From positions 1 to 42,391 of the forward strand of contig JAFYBM010000089.1 in NCBI GenBank assembly GCA_017540225.1: DNA of 42,391 nt, given 5' to 3'. Below are positions 1 to 7,482 of this stretch, piece after piece; within the stretch, counting starts at the first letter, position 1; each line of letters opens with the position of its first letter. The notes under the pieces are model-generated. The model was not told the DNA's origin and searched no databases. It saw only the letters and a list, made by a program, of their open reading frames with translations. Source of the stretch: Oscillospiraceae bacterium. GTDB lineage: Bacteria; Bacillota; Clostridia; Oscillospirales; Ruminococcaceae. Both the position numbers and the translations under genes were made by a program.

Positions 1-95
1 AACTCTTCCTGAATTGCCTCGACCAGCTCAGCCAGCTCGAGAACGGAGAGTGCCTTGATATCTTCGATAAACTTCATTGTCTTTTCGGAAGCCAT
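1..95 (-). CDS. rplL: Ribosomal protein L7/L12, N-terminal part only
   Basis: The reverse strand reads a start ATG at 95-93 followed by MASEKTMKFIEDIKALSVLE and then LAELVEAIQEE, which is the N-terminal dimerisation domain of bacterial L7/L12, the stalk protein that recruits translation GTPases to the large ribosomal subunit. Only the first 31 residues lie in the window; the gene continues beyond base 1. An AGGAGAATTATC stretch directly upstream is the ribosome binding site. It lies 51 bases downstream of rplJ on the same strand, the normal rplJ-rplL order, so both should be under the L10 leader described here. Confidence 0.93.
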   Translation of the reverse strand, partial: MASEKTMKFIEDIKALSVLELAELVEAIQEE

Positions 96-146
96 GATAA
101 TTCTCCTTTTCAAAATTAAAATAGATTTGGATTTCAGGCAGCTTGA

Positions 147-656
147 TTAAGCAGCCTCTTCGTTCTTCTTGTCCACGAGTGCCTGCAAAGTCGCAGCGAG
201 CTTCTGCATCGGACCCTGAAGGGAACCGAGGAGCTGTGCGAGCAGAACTTCCTTGGACGGGATCTTGGAGAGCTTCTTGACGCTGTCGGCATCATAGAAC
301 TCACCATCGACGAAGCCAGCCTTGAGGCTGAATGCGCCGTTGGATTTCTCAGCGAATTCACCGAGAATGCGGGCAGCGACAGTCTGATCCTTCTCGCAGA
401 TTGCGATAGCGGTTGTGCCTTCGAGGACACTGTCAAACTGCTCAAAGCCGATGTTGTGCATAGCCAGACGGATCAGCGTGTTCTTCTGAACCGAGTAGGT
501 TACGCCGGCCTCACGCAGCTCCTTACGCAGCTGTGTGTCATCCGCAACCGTGATGCCCTTGTAATCAACGAGCACACAGGCTGCTGCATTCTTGAGCTGG
601 TCGGTCAGTGCATCGACCTTCGCCTGTTTTGCCTGCAAAACCTTTTCACTTGGCAT
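147..656 (-). CDS. rplJ: Ribosomal protein L10
   Basis: The 169-residue product begins MPSEKVLQAKQAKVDALTDQ and contains the L10 signature ACVLVDYKGITVADDTQLRK, with the C-terminal helix that carries L7/L12 dimers ending in KNEEAA. L10 forms the base of the ribosomal stalk and, in many bacteria, represses its own operon by binding the leader. The ATG at 656 is chosen because GGAGGTG lies eight bases upstream and because the family starts there; an in-frame extension to 806 would run through the leader hairpin and is not real. Length is normal for Firmicutes. Confidence 0.95.
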   Translation of the reverse strand: MPSEKVLQAKQAKVDALTDQLKNAAACVLVDYKGITVADDTQLRKELREAGVTYSVQKNTLIRLAMHNIGFEQFDSVLEGTTAIAICEKDQTVAARILGEFAEKSNGAFSLKAGFVDGEFYDADSVKKLSKIPSKEVLLAQLLGSLQGPMQKLAATLQALVDKKNEEAA

Positions 657-712
657 ATCTGATTTCACCTCCGGTTTGATGATCTGCCGAATCAGAAAAC
701 GAACGGAGGCAT

Positions 713-741
713 AAAAAAGCCTCTCCCGAATACGGAGAGGC
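713..741 (-). terminator. Attenuator upstream of rplJ
   Basis: On the minus strand GCCTCTCC, a seven-base loop and GGAGAGGC (734-741 with 719-726) are followed by six Ts (718-713). It lies between the L10 leader and the rplJ start, so it is an intrinsic terminator inside the 5' untranslated region and the likely switch through which L10 limits its own operon. Confidence 0.85.
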
Positions 742-838
742 GGAGTTCCAGATGATCGGAACGACCGGCACTCCTCGGCTGGACTTCTGTGCAGAAACCT
801 CTGCACTGCCGGCTGTCTGTGGAATACGGGATTCGTTT
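742..838 (-). ncRNA. L10 (rplJ) leader, autoregulatory RNA
   Basis: Read on the minus strand, the 5' untranslated region contains CAGACAGCCGGCA, an intervening GTGCAGAGGTTTCTGCAC hairpin, and CAGCCGAGGAGTGCCGG. The GCCGGCA and TGCCGG segments can pair and the flanking AGACAG / CCGAGGAG positions match the conserved kink-turn region of the L10 leader family. It sits between a strong promoter and an attenuator just upstream of rplJ. By analogy L10 or L10-L7/L12 binding promotes termination. Recognition is by motif reading, not by a covariance search. Confidence 0.82.
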
Positions 839-857
839 GTTCGATTCAAGCTCTATT

Positions 858-886
858 ATTATATCATACCTGATATGTTTTGTCAA
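858..886 (-). promoter_or_regulatory. Promoter of rplJL
   Basis: The minus strand has a perfect TTGACA (886-881), a 17-base spacer and a perfect TATAAT (863-858). Transcription would start near 851 and run into the L10 leader. This is a consensus housekeeping sigma promoter, as expected for a ribosomal protein operon. Confidence 0.92.
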
Positions 887-918
887 GCCCTTTTTTTATT
901 TTTTTGGAGTCTTGTTTT

Positions 919-962
919 CCTGCCTGCTATGCGGGCCTGAAGAAATCCGCATAACAGGCAGG
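919..962 (-). terminator. Long hairpin at the end of the phage-derived cassette
   Basis: Two 16-base arms (919-934 and 947-962) pair completely if read as minus-strand RNA, where the one non-Watson-Crick position becomes a G-U pair; as plus-strand RNA it is a C-A mismatch. It begins six bases after the stop codon of the last cassette gene and lies before the rplJ promoter. There is no T run after it, so it may be a weak terminator or a 3'-end stabilising structure that separates the cassette from rplJ. Confidence 0.55.
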
Positions 963-967
963 TGTAC

Positions 968-1885
968 TCATGTATTGCAGAACGGGTCAAAGTAGAAGGA
1001 ATCCTCCGTGCGGAGACCGTTCATATCACCGGAAAGCAGGATGCGGCTGACCCGTGCGGATTGTGTACCGATCTGCACGAGATCCTCGATATCCTCGCCG
1101 CAGTAGCCTGCATAAATGACTGTTTCCGTCCGCATTTTCCGGTTGCTGAGTGCAATGCGGAACCGCAGAGCATCCTCCGGAGCATAGAGATACTGTTTAT
1201 CCAGCGTAATCTGCCGCACGCGCACGATATTTCTGCTGACAGCTTCGGGATTGGACAGCGTGAATGCGCCGTATTCTCCGGCGGCATTTGCCATATCCAC
1301 GCGGCTGAGCATCTCGCTGCAATCGCCGCCGCAGCCGGCGGCAATGACCTGATCCGCCGGCAGAACGACCGGTGTTGTACCGGCCTGCGGCATCATGCAG
1401 AGCATATTCGGCACGCGGATATACGGAAATCCGCCGCAGAGCTTATAGTTATAAGCGATCACGGTATCCCACATCGCGGCATTTTCCTTGACATAGATAT
1501 AATTGATCGTGCCCGTACCGGAGTCATAGGTGATATTGGGCAGATGATAGGTCTCCATGAGTGATTGCAGCGAAACATTGCTGTGAATACCGGGCACAAG
1601 CTGGTTCTTTGTCAGCACGGCAGTATAGCTGCGGCTGCTGCTGCGAAAGATCCACTGTCCTTTTTCGCGGGTGCAGGAGGCTTTCAGCACAAGCCCCTGA
1701 TGCAGCCGCGTGCCGTCAAGCTCCAGAATGATCTCACAGGGCATCTGAACCTGTGCTTCCGCCGCAAACTGCACAGAAAGCTGTGCAAACGGCAGATAGC
1801 GCTCCCGCAGCAGCGTAAACCGCAGGCATTTTGTCAGCGCAACGCTCGTCTGGTCAGGGTAATTCAGAATGCACCGCAGCGTCAT
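968..1885 (-). CDS. Phage tail hub-like protein (XkdQ/gpD-like), last gene of the cassette
   Basis: 305 residues, start ATG at 1885 with AGGAGGGCTGACAA upstream, overlapping the previous gene by 32 bases. The order of elements resembles baseplate hub proteins: an N-terminal beta-rich part (to about residue 90), a segment NVSLQSLMETYHLPNITYD, a short helix WDTVIAYNYKLCGGFPYIR, and a C-terminal SEMLSRVDMANAAGEYGAF followed by SNPEA. The comparison to XkdQ/gpD-type hubs is from pattern memory, not a search. In a phage, such a protein closes the tail tip and holds the spike. No tape-measure, spike or fibre gene follows; the next gene is ribosomal. It could alternatively be a lone decoration or connector protein. 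Confidence 0.5.
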   Translation of the reverse strand: MTLRCILNYPDQTSVALTKCLRFTLLRERYLPFAQLSVQFAAEAQVQMPCEIILELDGTRLHQGLVLKASCTREKGQWIFRSSSRSYTAVLTKNQLVPGIHSNVSLQSLMETYHLPNITYDSGTGTINYIYVKENAAMWDTVIAYNYKLCGGFPYIRVPNMLCMMPQAGTTPVVLPADQVIAAGCGGDCSEMLSRVDMANAAGEYGAFTLSNPEAVSRNIVRVRQITLDKQYLYAPEDALRFRIALSNRKMRTETVIYAGYCGEDIEDLVQIGTQSARVSRILLSGDMNGLRTEDSFYFDPFCNT

Positions 1886-2252
1886 TTGTCAGCCCTCCTG
1901 TCAGTGTCAGCGAATATTCCGTCACACCGTCGCTGTTCCGGTATCTGCCTTCCGCCGCGATGATCTTCATATCGGTGAAGGTGATTCCCGCAAACTGAAA
2001 CGCAAATACGGTATGCGCACACATTTCCGCAGTCAGCGCCGCGAGCAGCGAGCCGCTTTCCTCCGGAACAGACTGTCCTGTGACGGTGAGTTTGCAGGGA
2101 TAATCCCCGCAGACCGTCTGCGTGACTGTACCGTCACAAAGCACACGCCTGATGACGGCAGTTTCCGTCTTGATATGATAATCGCTGACCATCAGCGTCA
2201 GGGAACCGAGCGTCAATGTCAGCGGATGTTTTTGCAGATCAAGTTGCAGCAT
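1854..2252 (-). CDS. Small beta-rich phage protein, tail tube-like or unknown
   Basis: 132 residues starting at ATG 2252 (AGGAGGCGGACA upstream), beginning MLQLDLQKHPLTLTLGSLTL. An upstream in-frame extension exists but the ribosome binding site and the overlap with the preceding gene support this start. Sequence is mostly alternating hydrophobic and polar residues, typical of beta strands, ending with SLTLTGGL, a pattern seen in small tail tube and tail completion proteins. I do not recognise a family. It overlaps both neighbours (14 and 32 bases), so it is translated as part of the head/tail cassette. Function is inferred only from position before the hub-like gene. Confidence 0.55.
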   Translation of the reverse strand: MLQLDLQKHPLTLTLGSLTLMVSDYHIKTETAVIRRVLCDGTVTQTVCGDYPCKLTVTGQSVPEESGSLLAALTAEMCAHTVFAFQFAGITFTDMKIIAAEGRYRNSDGVTEYSLTLTGGLTNDAAVHSELP

Positions 2253-2649
2253 TGTCCGCCTCCTGTTCCGCCCGCAGCATTCCGTGCAGCTCAATGATTG
2301 TCTCGCAGACATTCTTATCAAGCGTCTGATTGTAATGCAGAGCCTCGCGTCTTGCGCCCTGAATATCGCATTCCGCTTCTGTCAGCGCAGTAAAAAGCGT
2401 CTCGTCAGCCAACTCCGCGAGCAGTTCAAAATCGGCATCCGGCTTGCAGTGATACCGCAGCCGCAGCATCATTTTGACTGGTGCAGCCGTTCCGTCGGCA
2501 AAGGGCACCGTTTTTCCGGCAGTCAATTCCGCGGCTGCCGTGACAAAAAAGGTGCAGCAGGGCATTTTCATTGCCGGATATTCCCGATAGGCGGGAATCC
2601 CCGCGGCATTGAGCGCAGCAAGCAGCGAAGCAATCAGATGTTCAGTCAA
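2239..2649 (-). CDS. Small phage neck/tail-terminator-like protein
   Basis: 136 residues beginning at a TTG codon (2649) with GGAGGG seven bases upstream; the only nearby ATG (2656) is out of frame, so a TTG start is the best fit. The protein begins MTEHLIASLLAALNAAGIPA and continues with AYREYP and a beta-rich middle, a layout common in tail completion or terminator proteins that cap the tail tube at the neck (an N-terminal helix, then a mixed sheet). The family assignment is tentative. It follows the 116-residue connector-like gene after 15 bases and overlaps the next gene by 14 bases. Confidence 0.55.
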   Translation of the reverse strand: MTEHLIASLLAALNAAGIPAYREYPAMKMPCCTFFVTAAAELTAGKTVPFADGTAAPVKMMLRLRYHCKPDADFELLAELADETLFTALTEAECDIQGARREALHYNQTLDKNVCETIIELHGMLRAEQEADNAAT

Positions 2650-2664
2650 GCAGCATCCCTCCGT

Positions 2665-3015
2665 TCAGATAATCCGCGAAAAAACAAAAGCATCATCGCG
2701 GAGCAGCGGTGCAGCGGCCTTCCGGTAGGCAAGCATGAGCCGTTCCGCCAGCTCGCACTGTGCCGCACCGTTCTTCCCGCCCGAAACGCCGCCTGCGTAG
2801 GTCTGAGCGGAAGCCTCCGCCGCGATCATCTGCCGGTAGCAGAGATTTGCGAGTGCGGCCGCATAATAGCTGAGCCGGATGTCATTCTGGTCAGCATCCT
2901 CCCGCAGCTCATCCTTCACCTGCATCATGGCCGCTTCCGCGAGATCATAGAAAGGCTTTGCGTCCTCCAGACAGGCAAAGAGCCGGAAAAGCTGTTTGAT
3001 CTTAGCATCCTGCAT
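2665..3015 (-). CDS. Head-tail connector-like small phage protein
   Basis: 116 residues from ATG 3015, chosen for GGAGGAAGATC just upstream; longer in-frame forms would lie inside the protease gene. The product starts MQDAKIKQLFRLFACLEDAK and is almost entirely helical, with DLAEAAMMQVKDEL and a segment on small residues. Helical proteins of about 110 residues located right after the capsid genes are usually head-tail connectors (gp6/gp15-like), so that role is inferred. It overlaps the protease gene by 14 bases, implying coupled translation. Confidence 0.5.
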   Translation of the reverse strand: MQDAKIKQLFRLFACLEDAKPFYDLAEAAMMQVKDELREDADQNDIRLSYYAAALANLCYRQMIAAEASAQTYAGGVSGGKNGAAQCELAERLMLAYRKAAAPLLRDDAFVFSRII

Positions 3016-3901
3016 GATCTTCCTCCGATCTGCGGCTGAGGCTGAAAGCGCCGATATGCTGTTCTGCCGGTTTTGCCGTACCGAGCTGAGAGCCGGTCTG
3101 CACAGGCTCCGCACCGATCATCAAAGAATGTCTGAGCCGCAGCAGTTCTTTTGTGTCCATATTCTGCACAGATTCCGCGAGTGCTTTGGCGCAGGCGTTT
3201 TCGCCCCAGCGGTAGCAGAGCCGGATGACATCCCTGCGGATTTCCTCCGTCACGGTATCGAGCAGCGAACAGGCATCGCCGTAGGCCTTGCGCAGCAGTT
3301 CTGTTTCCGCATCGCAGGGAATGCCGCCGAGTGTTTTTGTCACACCTGCATGACGCTGCGCCGGCACAGCGACAAAGCTCCATTCATAGACATCATTGAT
3401 TTCATCAAGCGTCGTATAGCAGAGCTTCCCGCCGTAGGTTCTGCCCTTGATATGGGTACACGGCTTTTTGAGATGATCCGCGCCGCAGACAGAGCAGATG
3501 CGCTTTCCGGCGGCGCAGGAGATGCTGACTTCCTTTTTGATGCCCGCGTCGATCTCGCGGATGAGGTCTGCATTGCCTTCCGTGCGCACCATATAAGCAT
3601 TTGCAGCGAGCTTCCGGTAGGGAAAACCGGCTTTGGTTTTGCGTTCCGCATCGGTCAGCAGCTCGGTGTGAAAAATACGCGCTGTCTGGTTGCCGGAGCG
3701 CGCATCATGGTCAAAGATGCCGGTCACACCGACAAACCGTTTTTGCAGCTCCGCGAGTGCGGCATCGGAAAAGCAGTCGCCGTCGCGGTCAATCTCGTTG
3801 TCGCAGAGGATGAGATCAAAGAGATAGACCTCATCGAGCGTATGCTTTCTTCTGGTGAAACGGTTGAGCTGTTCGAGCAGTACATTGTTTTTCTCGTCCA
3901 T
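3002..3901 (-). CDS. Phage prohead protease-like protein with a Cys/His cluster
   Basis: 299 residues from ATG 3901 (GGGAGGGAAGAAAT upstream). The N-terminal half has features of capsid maturation proteases: CDNEIDRDGDCFSDAALAEL, a GIFDHDAR segment with the expected catalytic-type His, a strand KKEVSISCAAG with the Ser, and YEWSFVAVPAQRHAGV near residue 160. Between them lies CSVCG followed by PCTHIKG, a possible zinc site that I have seen in proteases of this sort in Firmicutes phages. The protease would cleave the scaffold/delta domain of the capsid protein. Unusually, it lies after the capsid gene rather than between portal and capsid, and it has a long C-terminal extension (about 120 residues) that could act as scaffold. 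Confidence 0.68.
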   Translation of the reverse strand: MDEKNNVLLEQLNRFTRRKHTLDEVYLFDLILCDNEIDRDGDCFSDAALAELQKRFVGVTGIFDHDARSGNQTARIFHTELLTDAERKTKAGFPYRKLAANAYMVRTEGNADLIREIDAGIKKEVSISCAAGKRICSVCGADHLKKPCTHIKGRTYGGKLCYTTLDEINDVYEWSFVAVPAQRHAGVTKTLGGIPCDAETELLRKAYGDACSLLDTVTEEIRRDVIRLCYRWGENACAKALAESVQNMDTKELLRLRHSLMIGAEPVQTGSQLGTAKPAEQHIGAFSLSRRSEEDHAGC

Positions 3902-3936
3902 ATTTCTTCCCTCCCTGTATCATTCCGGTGAAGCCC

Positions 3937-3957
3937 GCCTCCCCGAAGCGGGGAGGC
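3937..3957 (-). repeat. Strong hairpin between capsid and protease genes
   Basis: GCCTCCCC, a five-base loop and GGGGAGGC form an eight-pair G+C-only stem in the gap between the capsid stop (3990) and the protease start (3901). There is no T run, so it is more likely an RNA-stabilising or processing hairpin, or a partial terminator that lowers protease relative to capsid, than a full terminator. Confidence 0.7.
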
Positions 3958-3989
3958 AGGAAACGCCGGTGCATATTGTGCCGGAGAAA

Positions 3990-4958
3990 TCAGCTTCTCA
4001 CGGTCAGAACGGCCGCAGCGCCGGCCATCAGAGGCTGGAAGCCGATGCGCACGGAAACCGCCGTGCGATCAAGCTGGCAGTCGATCAGTCTGTCGGATTC
4101 CAGCAGCACATCGGAGCCGGTGATGCAGGCAAGTGCGTATTCGCGGGAGATGCCGATGATTGTCTTTGCATTGAGCGAAGCATCCTTGAGCAGCTTTGCG
4201 CCGAAGGGCAGTCTGACCTGACCGTTTGCATCCAGTGTACGGTCGCGCATCTCGGTCATGGCGAGGATCTGAGCTACGGTCGCCGGAGCCGCGATAACGG
4301 TCGTCATGTCATAGTCGGAGAACTGCGCATAGAGCGTAGCGAGGTCCGCATAAGCGAGGGTTGTACCTGCGGACTGCACGGCTGTCACAGAATTTTTGAT
4401 GACATCCAGAGCCTTTGCAGCAATGGCACCTGCGAGCTTGTGCCCGACCGCACGCAGCATGACCGCAAATACGTCGATTCTCTGCTGACGGATTGCCTCA
4501 TAGGAAGCGGAGATCAGTCTGCCGTACTTATCCAGCGCGATTGCGGAGGATTCGGTAATGACAGTCTTTTTGAGGGAAACGCCCTCATTGGTCGTGACGG
4601 TATAAGCGCCGTCCGTTTCGTCAATCGTAAAGCCCTTGGCGCTGCTTGCATTGACGCCGGAGGCAGCGGCAGTCAGCTCCGGCAGGATAGATTCCTCCAT
4701 GCCTTGCTTGATGGCTCTGCGGACAAATTCAGGGAACAGCACTGCGCTTTCGGTTGTCGTAAAGAACTTCTCGACATGATCGCAGTCTGCGCCGGAGACA
4801 CGAATATCGAAGCGCTTGAGCTGACGCTCAAAGGCATCGAGGGATTCGAGGGGCGTACCGGCATACTGTTCGGAAGGATCAGCGGCCTCGAGTGCCTGAG
4901 AGAAAGAGCGGTTAGCGAGATGATACATCCCTTTTTCGAGTTTTACAGAATCGTACAT
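3990..4958 (-). CDS. Phage major capsid protein
   Basis: 322 residues from the second of two close ATGs (4958), because AAAGGA sits at the right distance from it and touches the first (4964). It starts MYDSVKLEKGMYHLANRSFS. A helical N-terminal part is followed by FPEFVRRAIKQGMEESILPE, then beta-rich stretches such as TVTTNEGVSLKKTVITESS, a long helix, and a C-terminal VLLESDRLIDCQLDRTAVSV followed by RIGFQPLMAGAAAVLTV. This order (N-arm, E-loop, P and A domains, closing strand) is that of HK97-fold capsid proteins. Terminase and portal upstream exclude an encapsulin reading. It is the structural core of the cassette. Confidence 0.8.
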   Translation of the reverse strand: MYDSVKLEKGMYHLANRSFSQALEAADPSEQYAGTPLESLDAFERQLKRFDIRVSGADCDHVEKFFTTTESAVLFPEFVRRAIKQGMEESILPELTAAASGVNASSAKGFTIDETDGAYTVTTNEGVSLKKTVITESSAIALDKYGRLISASYEAIRQQRIDVFAVMLRAVGHKLAGAIAAKALDVIKNSVTAVQSAGTTLAYADLATLYAQFSDYDMTTVIAAPATVAQILAMTEMRDRTLDANGQVRLPFGAKLLKDASLNAKTIIGISREYALACITGSDVLLESDRLIDCQLDRTAVSVRIGFQPLMAGAAAVLTVRS

Positions 4959-4973
4959 AATCATATCCTTTCT

Positions 4974-4988
4974 GCCGGCAGTGCCGGC
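4974..4988 (-). repeat. GCCGGCACTGCCGGC element in front of the capsid gene
   Basis: The near-perfect palindrome GCCGGCACTGCCGGC (minus strand) lies 16 bases upstream of the capsid start, just before its ribosome binding site. The same 15-mer recurs at 24955-24969 and 25051-25065, so it is a small dispersed element. As RNA it forms a seven-pair hairpin at the 5' side of the capsid reading frame. Confidence 0.75.
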
Positions 4989-5014
4989 TTTCGTATCCGA
5001 ATGCGGCAGAGGGG

Positions 5015-6193
5015 TTACTCCATCCGCATTTCACATTTTTCCTGATTCCGCAGCTCAATTTCGTGAGCCTGCGCATTTTTGAGCCGTGCCTCAGCAAGCT
5101 CTGTCTCGTCCTGCAAATTGATATTGTCCCATGCGATCTGCGGTTCCAGATCAAAGCCCGCGCCGCGCAGAACATCTTTGCCGATTCTGCGGAGAACCGG
5201 TGAAAGCAGTCTGCGGAAATATTCCAGCTCCGAGGTCAGAATATCGGCCTGCTGGGCAGACATTCTTTCCGTTGAGGACCATGAAAGCCCGAGCAGGAAG
5301 GGCGGGATCGAGAGCTTGGAAACGATCTGTTCCAGCAGCTGCCGGACGGGAACATTTGTATCAAAGAGCTGATTTTCGGAGCCGATGACACGGATGTCCA
5401 CATCACCGACCGCGATGAAGTCCTGCACCTCGCCGTATTTTGCGGAGCGGATTCCGTCGCGCCATGTATCGGCAATTGCCTGTGCGTGCTCCTTGGCAAA
5501 GGGCGCCGAAGCGCCGTCCGGCTTATAGGTCACGGCATAGCGGATATTGCCGGCGCGGTCATAATTCTGTCCGACGCATTCAAAGATGCGCAGCAGAATG
5601 CGGGAAACGGCAGGCAGCCCGCGCAGCACGGAAACGCCGTACTGTGAGCCTGCCGGCGGGTCAAGTGCCGCAAAGAGGATCCGCTCGGGATATTTCAGCG
5701 GCACGGCTTTGCCGTCGGGCTGCACAATCTGATAGCGGCAGTCACCGTCTTTATCGGCAGTGAGCCGCAGCACGGCAGGATGCGCCGTGCGCAGCGCACA
5801 GGGCACACCGTTTTCATCGGGCAGCAGTTCCCCGACGGCATTGCCGTAGGTCAGGAGACTGTCAAGCATCTGGTCTGCGAATAATTGCAGGGAAATGCCG
5901 CAGCCGTTGACCGGCACATGATCCGAAAACCGGTCCAGCACAGCCTGTGCATCGGCGTCCGCCGCCGTGAGCCGGAAGCCGCCGGTCAGCCGGACGATCT
6001 TATGGATCGCCGCATCCACGACCGGCACGGCGAACCGCAGCGCATCATAGAGCTGATACTCCTGCGGAGAGGGCGGCGGAGGCGCGGTCAGCGGAAGCTG
6101 ATCGGCGGGTGCAGCCCTTGAGGGCGCAAGCAGCAGCGGAAACGCAGTCGTCTGCACGCGTACCCTGCGCTTGCGAAGCAATGGAATCGTCAA
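5015..6193 (-). CDS. Phage portal protein
   Basis: 392 residues. The start is a TTG at 6193 with GGAGGTG five bases upstream; no in-frame ATG occurs before about residue 110. Portal features: YDALRFAVPVVDAAIHKIVR near residue 50, SLLTYGNAVGELLPDENG, FAALDPPAGSQYGVSVLRGL, and the C-terminal PPFLLGLSWSSTERMSAQQA followed by a helix LEYFRRLLSPVLRRIGKDVL. The portal forms the dodecameric DNA gate at one capsid vertex and binds the terminase motor. It follows the large terminase gene by 26 bases and precedes the capsid gene, the usual order in Firmicutes siphophages and myophages such as PBSX. Intact over its full length. Confidence 0.85.
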   Translation of the reverse strand: MTIPLLRKRRVRVQTTAFPLLLAPSRAAPADQLPLTAPPPPSPQEYQLYDALRFAVPVVDAAIHKIVRLTGGFRLTAADADAQAVLDRFSDHVPVNGCGISLQLFADQMLDSLLTYGNAVGELLPDENGVPCALRTAHPAVLRLTADKDGDCRYQIVQPDGKAVPLKYPERILFAALDPPAGSQYGVSVLRGLPAVSRILLRIFECVGQNYDRAGNIRYAVTYKPDGASAPFAKEHAQAIADTWRDGIRSAKYGEVQDFIAVGDVDIRVIGSENQLFDTNVPVRQLLEQIVSKLSIPPFLLGLSWSSTERMSAQQADILTSELEYFRRLLSPVLRRIGKDVLRGAGFDLEPQIAWDNINLQDETELAEARLKNAQAHEIELRNQEKCEMRME

Positions 6194-6219
6194 ATAAACA
6201 CCTCCAGACAGATAGCAGG

Positions 6220-7482
6220 TTATTCACGCCGGAGCGAAGCGACATAGAACGCATCCTCCCTTTGCCGGTCAATGACCGTTGCAACGAAATAGCGAATATC
6301 ATCCATTGCGTGATCGTTTTCCTTTTTGGGGATGTCGCGTCCCGCCTTATCGTCCCAAATATAGAGTGAAAATTCCCGCAGCGTGTCGGTGCATCCCGCA
6401 CCGATTTTGATTTCCCCGTTCCGCAGCGCGTCCGCGGTCCTGCGGATACCGGAGAGCACATCATTTTTTGCCGGCACGACACGATATTCCCCGTGTTTCC
6501 GGATGCAGGCAATGAAGCTCGCCGCCGAAGGATCAACCACGATCTGCTCGATCGGCAGATCGCCTGCAAGCTGCCGGAGCGCAGCATAGTGCTCCTCATC
6601 GGTTCTCGGCAGACCGGTTTTCCGCGCATCGTAATAGCTTTCAGCGATGCGGAACCAGCAGCCGCGGCAAAGACCCCATAACCCGAAGGAGGCCGGATTC
6701 ATCGTACCGTAATCGCAGGAAATCGCGTATCGCTCCGGTTGGGAATCCGGCGCGGCAATATGCAGTTTTGGCTGAAACATCGGATAAACAAGCCCTTGCG
6801 CGGCTGTCCAGATGCCTCTGACATAGCGGTCATAGAACGTACCGGAATAGAGCCGCTCATAGCGCTGCCGGATTGCGGGTGTCAGCGCCGGATTATCGCG
6901 CATGGTAAAATGCAGATACAGCGCATTTTTCTCCTTTGCGCAGCAGATCCATTCCCGATAGAACCAATGTGCCGGCTGGTCAGGATTGCAGGAGAACCAG
7001 AGCCGTGAATGCGGGACAGAGCATCTGGCGATTGCCTGTTCCACAAAGGAGCGCGGCATCAGTGCAGTTTCATCGAGCAGGACTCCCGCGAGCGTCATTC
7101 CCTGAATGAGCGCCGCCGCACTTTCATCTCTGCCGCCGAAATAATAAAAACGGTTGATATGCCGGCCGAAGCCGATTTCCACATAACCTCCTGCGCGCTT
7201 TTCGGTCACGGAAAAGCCGACCTCCCGCAGCAGAATGAGCATCGGATCCAGCAGATTGCGTCTGAGCGAAGTTTTCGTTTTGCCGCAGAGTGCAAAATCC
7301 GCATGATGGAAGCACGCCGAAGCCCAGAGAAAGAAGCCGAGTGCCAGTGCGGTTGTTTTGCCGGAGCGCACGGCGCCGTCGCAGATCACGGCATCATATT
7401 TCCTGTCTCTGCTGTCCTGCCACCACCTCAGAACCCTAAGCTGTTTCGGAGAAAACGGCACGTTCAGCATCGGCTGCATCAT
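6220..7482 (-). CDS. Phage terminase large subunit (PBSX/Terminase_3 type)
   Basis: 420 residues. The start ATG at 7482 has AGGAGG eight bases upstream and overlaps the small subunit gene by 47 bases. The ATPase domain has a Walker A-like GAVRSGKTT (about residues 36-44), Walker B AGVLLDETALM (about 132-142) with the catalytic Glu, and the coupling-type SCNPD near 164. The nuclease domain has SCDYGTMNP (Asp at about 257) and VVDPSAAS (Asp at about 317), the metal-binding acids of the RNase H-like fold. The enzyme would package DNA into the prohead and cut it. All key residues are present, so the motor looks functional rather than decayed. Confidence 0.9.
   Translation of the reverse strand: MMQPMLNVPFSPKQLRVLRWWQDSRDRKYDAVICDGAVRSGKTTALALGFFLWASACFHHADFALCGKTKTSLRRNLLDPMLILLREVGFSVTEKRAGGYVEIGFGRHINRFYYFGGRDESAAALIQGMTLAGVLLDETALMPRSFVEQAIARCSVPHSRLWFSCNPDQPAHWFYREWICCAKEKNALYLHFTMRDNPALTPAIRQRYERLYSGTFYDRYVRGIWTAAQGLVYPMFQPKLHIAAPDSQPERYAISCDYGTMNPASFGLWGLCRGCWFRIAESYYDARKTGLPRTDEEHYAALRQLAGDLPIEQIVVDPSAASFIACIRKHGEYRVVPAKNDVLSGIRRTADALRNGEIKIGAGCTDTLREFSLYIWDDKAGRDIPKKENDHAMDDIRYFVATVIDRQREDAFYVASLRRE

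Noticed and set aside
3990..4958. Encapsulin nanocompartment instead of a phage capsid
   Set aside because: Adjacent terminase subunits, portal and protease indicate a DNA-packaging capsid; no cargo gene is beside it.
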